Shown in pieces: positions 50,701 to 61,352 of a stretch of DNA of 64,000 bases. This stretch comes from Aptenodytes patagonicus. Taxonomy: Eukaryota > Chordata > Aves > Sphenisciformes > Spheniscidae. Location of the stretch: NCBI RefSeq assembly GCF_965638725.1, contig NC_134975.1, positions 2,740,179 to 2,804,178 of the forward strand. Direction: 5' to 3'. Position numbers and translations under genes: made by a program. Position 1 is the stretch's first letter. Every line of letters starts with the position of its first letter. A model generated the notes under the pieces. That model was not told the origin of the DNA, did not search any database, and saw nothing but the letters and a program-made list of their open reading frames with translations.

Positions 50701-52440
50701 CCGCGGGTTGTCCCTTCAAAAGGAGGGGAAAGCGGGATAAGTTTACAGGGTTTGCAAATCACTAGTTTTGTTTTGTAACACCATATCTTTACAGAAGCGC
50801 AGGAGCCAATTTACTATGACTGTGGCTTGAAAACCCTGAGCGCTTCCTGTTTGTGAGGTAGAATGAGTTACCTAAGAGCAGTCATAACTCATGCTGCGGC
50901 ATCGGAAATACTTGTTCCTCTCCACCTCTGCCCCACAGCAGGATAACATGGGAAAAAGCCGATCCCCACCCTTCCTGGTGTAAACACTGCCGGCAAGGGG
51001 CTGACCTCACCAGCGCAGCCGGGAGAGCCCACTGCGACGAGGAGTCCCCAGCCCGCACCTGATGTGCATCCAGGAGAGGCTGAGCTGAGGTTCTCACCAG
51101 CTGCTATTGCTGCCAGCTCCCAGAGCTGCTCTGCCACAGCCCCCAGCCGGTGCCTGCTGAAGTTACAGCATGATTCGACAAAAGATGAACGAACTTACGT
51201 CGCACCAACAACATCTTGCAACACACGTTTGCCACGAGACATGTCTGGGATGCGGTGATCCACAGCGGCAGCCACGGGAGGGGGCTATCCGTTCAGCAGA
51301 GAGAAGAGTCCTCAAAGGTACCTTCCTGGGAGTTAAGGCAACAGCTTCATCACGTCTTGTCTGCTGGGATCCATGCAGCTGCAGCGATGCCACTCTCTGG
51401 CATCCAGCGCTTCCAGCAACTGGCAGCCCTGGGACACACCATGCCGGCAAAGCACAACATGCAGGGCTGCCGTCGGCAGAAGAGAGCTGAGGAGACATCG
51501 GCACGCTCTCGATGGCCAGCTGCAGGCTGGCAGAAGTTAGGTGTGACCGTGCCATCACAAAATACCTCCCAAGGAACAGCTGACCCCACAACATGAACCT
51601 GCTTTCCCTGCCCTCTCCAGCGACTCCTCCGAGAGCTCCCTTTGCTCACGCATCTGCCTCTTTCCTTCCACGCAGCTGCCCCGCTGCTCAGGCTCTTCAG
51701 AGAGGTGGTGTCACTCCTTCATCTCCACCTTCAGAGATGGGGTCTCGGGGCACAAGCAAGCGGCATGTCACAGGCACAGCAGAGAAACAGCCACCCACGC
51801 TCCCTGCTCAGGCAGGGCTCCTGGAGACCAGTGGCACTGCCTGGGAACTGCCCTTGCGAGCGACAATCACCCTCCTACTCAATTTACCACCAGGTATCCC
51901 TCCTCGTTTGCGTGTGCACACTCACACGCTGCTTGCTCATCTCCCCTGCAACGGAGCAACGACTTCAAGGCTGATTCTGTGACACGGACTTTGCTTATCT
52001 CCTCGCAATAGCAGCAGAACCCCAGTGATGCCCAGAACAAGTCTTTTTCTCCTTTTTTCTTTCTTTTTTTTTTTCCTTTTCTTCGAGTCCAGCACCATCC
52101 TGCTCTGGCTCTGTCCCTCTCTACTGAGGTCAGGTGTGAAAAATCTTAGCAGCATCAGTTTGTGGACAAGCTCAAACTGAGGGTTAGCCTAGTCAAGTGG
52201 GCTAAAAGGTTAAAAAAAAAAAAATCTAGATTCAAAACCTAGTGAGAAATGCTAAAAACACAGAACTCGATGGCCTCTAACAGGACCAGAGGTAAGTAAA
52301 CACGACAGACTTCTTGGAAACAGTGATGTAGCTTACGTGCTGTTAATTTGTACAATGCCACCAATCTAAAAAGCCCTAGCAAGGCCAAAAAAAATTAAAA
52401 AAAAAAATAGAAAAGGAGGATTCCATCCATGATGCCTGAC

Positions 52441-52457
52441 CATTAAATAAAATAAAT
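52441..52457 (-). other. AU-rich element in ZBTB39 3' UTR
   Basis: On the minus strand the sequence reads ATTTATTTTATTTAATG, overlapping AUUUA-type motifs, about 70 bases after the ZBTB39 stop. Such elements often mark short-lived mRNAs. Function is inferred. Confidence 0.4.
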
Positions 52458-52524
52458 GACATTTTTTCCACAGCTTCTGTAATTAGTATTTGCTCCTTTG
52501 CTGGCCCTGCCCTGCCTCACCCCA

Positions 52525-54663
52525 TCAGCTGTCTGTGTTTTTCTCCGCATCTTTGGAATGGATGATATACATGAAAGTCTGTTCGATGGTGAAGTCCGGG
52601 GGGAGGCTGCCTTTGTGCACGCCTATGTGCTTGCTCATGAGGTTGAGCGTGGAGCTGTAATGCCCGCACACAGTACAGCGGTACATGAGGGCTCCCGAGT
52701 GCGTCCGCAGGTGGCACTTGATGGTGGAGCGACCGCGGAAGAACTTGTGGCACACCTTGCACTGGTAGGGCTTTTCTCCGGTGTGGATCCTCCGGTGGTA
52801 GTTGAATTCACTGGTGTGGGCAAACCTCTTCCCGCAGACCTTGCAACTGTACTTGCTATTGCCTGGCTGGTTTTGCAGTGCCAAGTCTTCGCTCAGGAAC
52901 TCCTCCGGCAGCTTCCTCTTCTGCAGGCCCTGCTGCTGGAGACGGTCTCCAAAGCTGGGTCGGATGTCCAGGCTGCCCCCGCACTTGTGCTGGCTGACAT
53001 GGTAACGATACGCTGCTTCCAGCTTGAAGCTCTGACCACAGAAGTGGCACCGGAAAAGAGCCTCCTCCATGTTCTGGTGAACGGCCAAGTGCTTCTCCAG
53101 GAGGTGCCGATCCACGAAGCTGTTGGCACAAACAGAGCAGGAGAAGACCGAGATCCCCAAGTGAGACAGGGTGTGCCACATCAGGCTGCAGAGACTGAGG
53201 TGCCTTTGGTCACACACGCCGCACATCTGGCTTTTCAAGTTCACGTGGTCCAGGATGTGGTTGCGGATGGTGTGGAAATCTTTGGCCAAAGGCTTCCCGC
53301 AGGCAGCACACGCCAGCTCTGAGCCAGGCCCTCCCCCAAACATGGTGATCTTCCCAGGCAGCGGGTCGCTGGGGTGGACGATGATGTTGTTGTCGAAGAC
53401 CCCTTCTCGTCGGTGGAGGGTCAGCTGCCACTGGGTGAAGAACTTGGTCTCGCACATGTCACAGGAGAAGAGAAAGATGCCGATGTGGGACAAAACATGA
53501 GTGACCCTGGAGTTCCGGTCCTGGAAGTGGGTTTCACAGACCTTGCAGTTCCCGGTGAGCAGATCAACGTGATCTCTTGCATGCTGGCGGATCAGCTGGA
53601 TGTTGGGCTCCAGGACCTTCTTGCACACCTGGCAGGGCATGGCCTTGCTATCCCGGCTGTCGTTCTCAAAGGCCAGCTCTTCTTCACTGTCATCGCTCAG
53701 CTCAATAACTTCTTCTGATGGGCCCAGCTCTTCACTGGCATCTTCGAAACGCAGTTCATCCTCACCCAAATCCTCCAGCTGAAGCTCATCCATCTGCCCA
53801 AAACCTTGCTCTTTGGAGTGGTCACTGTTGCTGGGACAGGAGTTGCTCCCAGTGGAGATGTCCAGAGAAGGATCAGCGGTAAAGAATCCGCCTTTGCCGT
53901 AGTCGCCATTGCTCTGGACCTTATACTGCTGGCAGGAGCTTGTAGTGGTTTGAACAACAATGTTCACACCGCCCAGGCTGGGCTGGGTCGCCATACTCAC
54001 GGCAGGAGCGAACTGCCCTTGATCCGATTCCTGTTCTGTCTTGGGAGGCTGCTGCGGATGCATCAGGGGAAGAGTCTGGCTGGCTTCACTCATGGTATTC
54101 CTGTCATCCTCTTTGTAGCTGCCTGCCACTTCCCCATGCAAGATGTAATTCCGTTCAGGGCCAAAATGTTCCCCGCCACTCCGGATTTCACCCAAAGAAT
54201 GGCTCTGCTCTGAGGAGGTGCTACTCAGAGGACCTGACCGACCTTCACTCATGGCCAGGGAGGGTTGCTTTGTGATGGCTGAGCTCTCCAAGTCAGGGAA
54301 GGTTGAATGGCAGGCCTTCAGCAGATCTTCCATGCCCAGCCGCTCTGCAACCTCGTAAATGACGCCCACATTGATTAGGTCTGTGAAGAGCTCTGAGGTG
54401 TACACAAAGCTGAGGATCTTCTCGAAGTTGGCCGGCGTGATGAAATCCACTACGTAGGTCCTAGCAGCATCCAGCCCCGTGTTCAGAAAGAGGTTCTGGA
54501 AGTAGCCTGCGGCACAGGCCAGAACAGCCTTATGTGCAGCAAAGGAGCGGGTGCCCACCAAAATGGTGACGTCGCACATGGTCTCAGAGAGCCTGCACTT
54601 GTTGAGTTCCTTCAGCAGGTTGTTGGGGTGATTGGTGCTGTGCAACTTGATCCTCATGCCCAT
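52525..54663 (-). CDS. ZBTB39: Zinc finger and BTB domain-containing protein 39
   Basis: A nuclear BTB-zinc finger protein, presumed transcriptional regulator. The whole 712-aa coding region is one exon, identical in length to human. The N-terminal BTB/POZ domain covers about residues 20-125 (LSETMCDVTILVGTRSFAAH to GVIYEVAERLGMEDL). A linker with an acidic stretch (ELSDDSEEELAFEND) follows, then about ten C2H2-like fingers from residue 345 on. The last three are the most canonical: CKVCGKRFAHTSEFNYH, the linker HTGEKPYQ, CKVCHKFFRGRSTIKCH and CTVCGHYSSTLNLMSKH. The start gives MGMRIKLHSTNHPNNLL, and Met3 is also possible. A splice acceptor TTTTCCTCTCTCTAG lies about 110 bases upstream, so translation begins in exon 2. 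Confidence 0.97.
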   Translation of the reverse strand: MGMRIKLHSTNHPNNLLKELNKCRLSETMCDVTILVGTRSFAAHKAVLACAAGYFQNLFLNTGLDAARTYVVDFITPANFEKILSFVYTSELFTDLINVGVIYEVAERLGMEDLLKACHSTFPDLESSAITKQPSLAMSEGRSGPLSSTSSEQSHSLGEIRSGGEHFGPERNYILHGEVAGSYKEDDRNTMSEASQTLPLMHPQQPPKTEQESDQGQFAPAVSMATQPSLGGVNIVVQTTTSSCQQYKVQSNGDYGKGGFFTADPSLDISTGSNSCPSNSDHSKEQGFGQMDELQLEDLGEDELRFEDASEELGPSEEVIELSDDSEEELAFENDSRDSKAMPCQVCKKVLEPNIQLIRQHARDHVDLLTGNCKVCETHFQDRNSRVTHVLSHIGIFLFSCDMCETKFFTQWQLTLHRREGVFDNNIIVHPSDPLPGKITMFGGGPGSELACAACGKPLAKDFHTIRNHILDHVNLKSQMCGVCDQRHLSLCSLMWHTLSHLGISVFSCSVCANSFVDRHLLEKHLAVHQNMEEALFRCHFCGQSFKLEAAYRYHVSQHKCGGSLDIRPSFGDRLQQQGLQKRKLPEEFLSEDLALQNQPGNSKYSCKVCGKRFAHTSEFNYHRRIHTGEKPYQCKVCHKFFRGRSTIKCHLRTHSGALMYRCTVCGHYSSTLNLMSKHIGVHKGSLPPDFTIEQTFMYIIHSKDAEKNTDS

Positions 54664-54772
54664 CTTAGCAGCTGCTTAAGAGTCCCTATCCTGGTCAGCT
54701 TCTTCTTCACGCATTCATCAGCTGCGTGAGCAGGAGGTGCTTGGCATCCAGAAACTGGCAGGGCAAGGGGCT

Positions 54773-56465
54773 CTAGAGAGAGGAAAATGCAAAAAATGTT
54801 AATACCTTAGCAACCAAAGAGACATCACTCTAGTCATACCTCAAATTTTCCACCTTCCTGACAAGCAACAGAGAAGCAGCAGCATAGCTGCTTAGATGGA
54901 GATTGACTGAAACCTATCTTGTAACTTCGAAGACTGACTCTTTGGGAAGTGAATGGAAAGACGCACAAAGTGAAAGACACAAACAGACAAAATAAAAAGT
55001 CATTTACTCTGCCAGCAACAGCCTGAAGTTCCCAATTCTATTTGGGCATGGACACAGGTCCCTCTGTCTCGCAGCTCCGCCCAGTTCTGAAACTGAGCCC
55101 CAACCGGTGCCTGTTACACAGACGTCCCCCCCTCTCCCCGAGCCAGGGATAACACTCCTGCCTGGAGGGCTGAAATTCAGACTCTACACGCTGGTTGGCT
55201 TCACCTCTGGGTCTCCTCCAGCCACCACCGCTTCATACCTTTGCTTCGGATTTCTCCCGTACCCACACGGTAACTTTTGGTTTCCAGGTGGGATCTCATT
55301 TCGGATTCTCCCCTGCACGCCAGCTTCTTTGGTTCCCCTGGGATTTCTCCTCTGCTACACTGGTACTTGCAGCACCTTTCAGTGCTCTTTTAGCCAGGCG
55401 GTTTGTGCAGTATTCCCAGGCTGCCCCTAGACACCTGGCCCATGTCACCAGCAATTCCCACCTGAGCTCGTCCTTCCAGCTTGTCCCACTGCCTTTGTCA
55501 CCCAGTCCCACTCACAGGTGCTCAGCCAGCTCTCAGGACACCCGGGGACTCGACGAACTTACCCGGGAGCTCTATCCCTAATGCCCTGCCTTTTTCTTCC
55601 TGTGATAGAGAACAACGACCCCAGAAGCCAGCAGAGAGAGCGGGAGTTTGCAGGAGACGGAAGGGGACTGGGCTGCCTTCTGCCCCAGCTCCAGGGAAAG
55701 GCAAAAAGGAGCCGAGGACAGGCTCCCTGGGATGCTGAGGGATGGAGGCAGGGATGGCCCCTGCCCGAGAAGGCAGTGGGGAACCACTGCTCACAGCTGG
55801 GGGGGGGACGAGGAGGATGAGGATGGCCGAGGAAGGCTCTGGAGGGGAAACGCTCACCAGCACAGAAAATGCCTGGACGTGGGCAATTCCTGCAGCGTGG
55901 GGATCCCTGCGGGGGGGGGGGGGGGGGGGGGGGCGGCCTGGGGACGGGACAGGAGGGAAAAGAGACGGAGGAGGGAGGGGGGGACCGGGGGAGCAGCGGA
56001 AAGCCGGGGGGCGCGGGGGGCGGGAGGAGGCCCCGGAGGGTGAGGAGGGGCGGGCAGGCCCCGCTGCCTGCAGGCAGGCAGGCAGGAGAGGGTCCCCTCC
56101 CTGCGGGGGGGACAGGGAATCCCGAAGCTGCCCCAGGAGGAAAGGGAGCAACGCGCGGGGGCGGCAGGGACCCCCGGGAGGGGGGGGGGAGGCTGGAGGC
56201 GCCACGCGGGGCAGCAGGGGGCTGGGAGAGCCCCTGGGGTCGTGGTGAGGGGAGCCACGGGGGGGGGGTGGCTCTGGGGGGAGCCACGGGGGGCTGCAGG
56301 AAGGGGCCCCCTGGGGTCTCCGAGGGGAGCCACGGGGAACAGCGGGAGGCCCCGCGGGGCTCCGTGGGGGCAGCGGGAGGCCCGTGGGGGGCCGCGCGGG
56401 GCCCATCGCGGGGGGGCGGCGCGGGGCCCCGCGGGGGGCAGCCAGAGGCCGGCGGGGCTCCTTAC
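54773..56465 (-). other. ZBTB39 intron 1
   Basis: The intron lies between the acceptor at 54773-54775 and the donor GTAAG at 56461-56465. It contains a run of 23 consecutive G (55911-55933 on the plus strand) and very G-rich flanks from 55800 to 56450. No coding exon or RNA gene was seen; open frames across it are low-complexity artefacts. Confidence 0.65.
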
Positions 56466-56570
56466 CCGCCCGGCGCCCCGCACCATCCCGGCTCGGCTCA
56501 CACAAAGGCGCCGACCCGCCCTCCGTCCGCCCCGGCCGCCGCCGGAGCCGCCTTCCGCCCGCCCGCGCGC
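56466..56570 (-). other. ZBTB39 non-coding exon 1 and CpG-island promoter
   Basis: On the minus strand a GC-rich leader ends GGGGCGCCGGGCGG at a GTAAGGAGC donor (56457-56465). It is the best first-exon candidate for ZBTB39, in the CpG island upstream of the coding exon. The 5' end is not fixed by sequence. Confidence 0.55.
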
Positions 56571-56620
56571 GCGGCGGGGCCACAGCGCCCCCCGCGGCCC
56601 GGAGGGGAGCTGCGTGGCGG

Positions 56621-56668
56621 GGGCACGGGCACGGGCACGGGCACGGGCACGGGCACGGGCACGGGCAC
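56621..56668. repeat. (GGGCAC)8 hexanucleotide repeat
   Basis: Eight perfect copies of gggcac, 48 bp, at the upstream edge of the ZBTB39 CpG island and in the TAC3 3' flank. Confidence 0.95.
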
Positions 56669-56888
56669 CTCTTCATTTACGGGGGGCAGGTGTGGGGCAG
56701 GGACAGGTCGCTGTAGCCCAAGAGCCCACGGGCCCCCGCCCCGGCCCCGCCGCCTCCGCGGACCCATCCCCGTGGGCTCGTCCCCGTGGGCTGTCCCGGG
56801 CGTGCAGCGCCGAGCACGCCGGGTCCCAGCGCGGCGCAGCCAAGACACAGAGACAGTCCGGGCGCGTGTCCCGCACAGGCACGGGTGG

Positions 56889-56990
56889 ATGTATACAGGT
56901 GTACGTATACAGGTGTACGTATACAGGTGTACGTAAACAGGTGTACGTATACAGGTACAGGTGTATGTACACGGGTGTACGAACAGGCAC
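56889..56990. repeat. 14-bp tandem repeat (gtatacaggtgtac)
   Basis: Four to five near-perfect 14-bp copies, then decaying copies, in the interval between the TAC3 stop codon and ZBTB39 exon 1. Alternating purine-pyrimidine steps (gtatac, gtgtac) predominate. The TAC3 3' UTR probably runs into this region; I found no canonical AATAAA between 56570 and 57234. Confidence 0.85.
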
Positions 56991-57234
56991 AGGTGTGGGT
57001 GTAGGGCGCGTGCAAGGACACGCGTGCATGGGCCAGTACAGCTGCGAGCACGGTAGTGCGGCTCCAGCCCCGGCGGGTCGCACGACGGCTCCGCGGTCCG
57101 TGGGCGGCGGCAGCCGGTACCGCCGCCGCAGCGCAGTCCCCGGCGCCGGGGCCTCGCCCCGGGGCACAGGGCACGGCCCGGGCCGGCCCCCGGGGGTGGG
57201 GGCCGCGAGGCGCGCCCCGTCCAGCCCCGCCGGC

Positions 57235-57904
57235 TCACGCCGCCCGCAGCGGGTCCCCGCCGGCCGCGGGGGGCCCCGGGGAGCAGCGGGGGGACGGGCC
57301 ACCGCTCCCCCGCCCCGCCGGCCGCTCGGGCTCCGCCGCCCGCTTCCCCATGAGCCCCACGAAGAAGTCGTGCATGTCCCCTGCGGAGAGACCCGCCGTC
57401 AGCGCCGCAGGGCCCCGCTGCGGGACCGGGACCGGGCGGGACTTACGCTTCTGCGGAGCCGCGGGCGCGGGGGGACCTGGAAGAGACCGAGGCAGGTGAG
57501 CGGCGCCGGCGGGGCGGGGGCCGGACCGGGCCGGGGCCGGGACCGGACGAACCGACCGACCGACCCTCTGCAGTCCCCCCTGCCCTCGCCCCCCCGGCCC
57601 TCACCGGCGTCCTCCTCCCGCAGCAGCTGCAGCAGGGCGGCGTAAGCGGCCCCGGGGCTGCCGCGGGCTCTCCAGGGCAGCGGCTCCGGGATGGGCATCC
57701 CCTGCGGGAAGCGAAGCGGGTGAGCGGGGTGGGGGAGTCCGGGGGGTCCGGGGTCCGCCCGCCGCTCCCCCCCCGGCGCCCCGACGGCCCTACCTGTGCG
57801 GGGGGCGCGGGGCCCGGCGGGGCGGCGTCGGCAGGGGGGCGGCGGGCGAGGGCGAGCGGCAGCGCCAGGACGAGCAGCGCCGCCAGCGCCGGGTGGCTCC
57901 TCAT
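57235..57904 (-). CDS. TAC3: Tachykinin precursor 3 (neurokinin B)
   Basis: A secreted neuropeptide precursor; neurokinin B acts on NK3 receptors and, in mammals, controls GnRH release from KNDy neurons. Four coding exons: 57794-57904, 57605-57701, 57447-57476 and 57235-57380, totalling 384 nt, or 127 aa (human 121). The signal peptide is [20 protein letters not shown]. The mature peptide [10 protein letters not shown] is identical to human NKB. It is flanked by a dibasic QKR on the left and GKR on the right, giving C-terminal amidation and cleavage. The linker exon with [15 protein letters not shown] matches the helical region of the human precursor; the extension after GKR is Pro/Gly-rich and unconserved. 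No second FxGLM peptide is present. GC content is extreme throughout. All splice sites are GT-AG with consistent phases. The next gene downstream on the same strand is ZBTB39. Confidence 0.94.
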
Positions 57905-60900
57905 CCTCGGGGGGGGGGCCTGGGGGCGGCGGTCAGCGGCGGAGCGGCGGGGCCCCGAGGCCGCCCCGAGCCAGCGCCCCCTCCGTGGGGCGGCCCGGGA
58001 CGAGCCCGGGACCGGCCCAAGCACTGGGGAGGGAAAGCAGCGACACGGGAGCCGGGGCGGGGGCCGGGGGCGGCGGGACCCCTGCCAGTATCTGCGGCTG
58101 GAGGAACCGCACCGCTTCCCGGGGATGGCGGGGATGGGGGGGGAGGGCAGTAAATGCCCCCTCGCCGCGAGCTGCGGGCTGGCAGCACGCTGCCAGCGTC
58201 CTGGAGAGGGGGCTGCACCGGGGGCTGCAGCCCAGGGGCTGCCTTACAGGGATGCAGGGTGGGACACGTTATGGGGGATGCATCACAGAGGTGCAGGGGG
58301 GGTGCAGGGGGACATGGCTCCGCTGCAGCCCCAGGGCTTCCGTGCCACCACTTGTGCCCGTGGTGCCGTGTTTGTGCAGTCACACATCAGCTGTACTGTG
58401 CAAACACGCACACAAGACCGAGCGTGGGCATACAGAGATCATAAACATGGGCTCGGACTCAGTCCTGCATGTTCACCCATGTTAGCCCACACACGCATTC
58501 CCCTGACACATGCACTGGCACACACACACATGTCCCCTGACACATGCACTGGCACACACACACACGTCCCCTGACACATGCACTGGCACACACACGCTTG
58601 CTGACAGCCAGATCCCAGACCCAGACTTGCTTCCAGAGCCCCCCTCAAGCCCTCCCCGAATTCAAGCGGCATCTTTGCCCCATCTCTCCTCCCGGCCCGT
58701 GCCCTCCCCCGCAGCTTTCACCAACTTCCCCCTCCTCCCTTCTCCCAGCCTGAGCCAGGTGAGGATAGGACACAGCAGCCCCCCAGGAACCCCGGGAAGC
58801 CCCCAGGGCAGGGTGCCGCGGGGGCACAGACCTGCTGACCCCTCAGTTGTTGTCTGGTGCAGAGCCGGGGGCAGAGCGTCCCTTGCCGCTGGCAGCCGTG
58901 GAGTGGGAGACGCAGTGAGGCGAGGTGGGCAGTGGCTGCAGGCTGCGCCGACGGTTCTCCCAGTGCGGGCTCAGCTGGGAGGCGAAGTACCAGGGTGCTG
59001 GCTGCTCTGCGGAGTTAAATAAGGGGCTCTGCCCATGGCATGGTGTGGGTGGGTGAGAGGAGAGCCGCCAATTGGGGCTGGGGGGGTGGTACCCCCACCC
59101 TGCAGCTTCACGCCCACGCAGGCACCGTGTCACCGACAGGCACCCGTTACACACACAGAGTCACACCGCGACATAAGCGCGCCCACGCAGGCACGCCAGC
59201 TCCCCACCGCACCACAGCGCCCTGTGGTAGGGGGCCAGCACACAGGCACCATGCCCACACAGCCCCCAGCCCCTCCTCGCACTGCAGGCATGGGAGGACA
59301 CACGCACCTGAGCACGATGCAGCCATCGGCACATGCGGGCACACACGCGGTGAGAGCGGTCCTCTCCCTGCCATGCTGGCACAGCTGCTGGCAGTTGCTC
59401 TGCAACCGGGCTTTGGGAGGTCTCACACCACAGCAGGGATCAGCCGGGCTCCCACCACACACACGATGCACGTGCATGCACACACGCACTCATCTGCACA
59501 CACATATGACTCAACTGCACACACAAACACACACGTGCACACAGAAACACACACACACTCTCTCTGTACCCTACACCCTGCCCATCTCTCCCAGCCCCAC
59601 TCTGGGGTTCCCGGCCTGCCTGGTCCTGTGCTGCCTGTGGGGAGCACTCCCGGCTCTGACGGGCCCCGGCAGCCCCGGGTCTGGCCCCACATGGGTCTGC
59701 CTTTCCCCAGACCCCTCTGTGAACCAGACAGGGCCAGCACCACCAGCACCAGCCCCTCCCCGCCCCCACCCCGGCCCCAGCCACCCCAAGTGCCTCCGCT
59801 CCCCCACCTCAGCCAGGGGGCAGGGGTGTGCAGAGATGGAAGATGGGGAGGAAAAGTTGGGGGGAACTGGAGGGACGTGAGGGAAGGGGGAACATGCAGG
59901 CCAACAAGTGAGAGCCACCGACTTCAGCCCGAGCAACAGGCGGCTGCGACAGCCCCACGGGAAGGCAGTCCGGCAGCAGTGGCTTACGTGGCAGCGCAGC
60001 CCGGGGCAGGGCAGCATCTGCAGTGCTGGGGACGTTAATTAAATCGGAGCCTGGCCAGAGACGGCATAATTAATTAATAACACCTACTTGTGTAGTGCCA
60101 AGTGCGACGCAGCCGCGAAGAGCTGTGGTGCCCCGGGCTGTGGCGGGCTTGTTTACAGCTTTCACCCCTCGCCGTGCACAGGCGGGAAGGTCCCTGTGCT
60201 GGGACATGACACAGCCTGTGGCGGGAAGGCTGCAGGGAGCCATTGGAGCCAGGGCATGTCTGCACCGTCAAGTGCCTCTACGCACACACACATGCCCCCC
60301 CCCCACGCGCACATGCTGCCCAAGTGCCCTGGCACATGTGCCTGCACATGCCCCCCATGCACGACAAACCACATAGATGCTCCAGGGCCCACCTGGGAGC
60401 TGGTGCTGCTGCTGACGTGACGGGGAGTTGTCAGCTCCCGAAGGTAATGCAGGTGACATGTGGGGACAGGAAAAAAAAAAAAAACAACCTCTCCAAGAGC
60501 TTGACAAGTGCAGGAGAGAAAAGGCAGCGGGGGGGGGGGGGAGGGCGGCTGTTGTGAGAGCTGTGCAGGGACCCCAGCTTCTGGGGGCTGCAGGACTGGC
60601 AGAGGTCCCGTGGAACATGGGCTGCAGTGGTGGCACAGGGGCCATGCAGTGGCTCCTCTCTGTCCCCCTGCTCTGCTCTGGGCCGCAGCCCCCTTCCCTG
60701 AATGCAGCTCCAGTGCCAGCCCAGGAACCACAGTGCCAGCCTGGGGAGGGGCTGCAGGGGCACAGCTGGGCGAGGGGTGGCGCAGCAGGGAGCACCCTGC
60801 ACAGGGGGTCCTGCAGCAGCGTGGGGGACCCTGGGCAGGGGGAGATGGGGACGGGTAGTGCAGGCAGGCGGGTGCCGAGGACCTCACGTGCCAGCCACCT

Positions 60901-61210
60901 ATGGCCGCCCAGAAATTGCCTCTGCAACAGAGCGAGCTGCTTTCCCACTTAATGGGAAAAGTGGCCGCAATTTGGGGCCTTTCCAATCACTGCCGAGCTG
61001 AGCGCTGGCCGCAATCAGACGGCAGGAAAGGCAGGGGGCCAGGGTGGGGGGCCTCCATCCCCGCAGCATGCTGGAGGACTCCATCCCCGGGGCTGGGCTC
61101 TGCCCCCACCCCACTCCAGCACTGCGGCACCATGTCCTGGGCTCTGGCAAAACTGGGTCCCCCTGCCCCGCCGGTAACAGGGGGCACCCACTGCGACACC
61201 ACCCGGGTAC
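57905..61210. other. TAC3 5' region and intergenic to MYO1A 3' end
   Basis: The first 150 bases upstream of the TAC3 ATG (to about 58060) are GC-rich and probably hold its 5' UTR and promoter. The rest has no supported gene. It includes the 34-bp repeats, CA-rich tracts at 59440-59570, an AT-rich homeodomain-like patch at 60033-60085, poly-A at 60470-60483 and a G run at 60529-60541. Confidence 0.55.
58503..58604. repeat. Three 34-bp tandem repeats
   Basis: ctgacacatgcactggcaca recurs at 58503, 58537 and 58571, with (CA)n between copies. The repeat lies upstream of TAC3. Confidence 0.9.
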
Positions 61211-61227
61211 CAACACCAGAGCATCTG

Positions 61228-61233
61228 TTTAAT
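61228..61233 (-). terminator. MYO1A polyadenylation signal ATTAAA
   Basis: The plus strand tttaat gives ATTAAA on the MYO1A strand, 120 bases after the stop codon. Confidence 0.65.
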
Positions 61234-61352
61234 GGGTTTGCAGCAACTCCTGGGCAGTGCAAGGACCTGGCGGGGCAGGGTGACGACACAAGGTGGGGTG
61301 GGCAGGGGTGCCGGTGTGTGGGTGAGGGTCCCGGTGGGGAATGGGGGTCCTC

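Noticed and set aside
52443-52458. AATAAA strings on the plus strand near 52445
   Set aside because: They lie antisense to ZBTB39 and no plus-strand gene leads to them.
57447-57701. Second tachykinin peptide in the TAC3 precursor
   Set aside because: No FxGLM-GKR motif is present in these exons. Only the [10 protein letters not shown] peptide is encoded.
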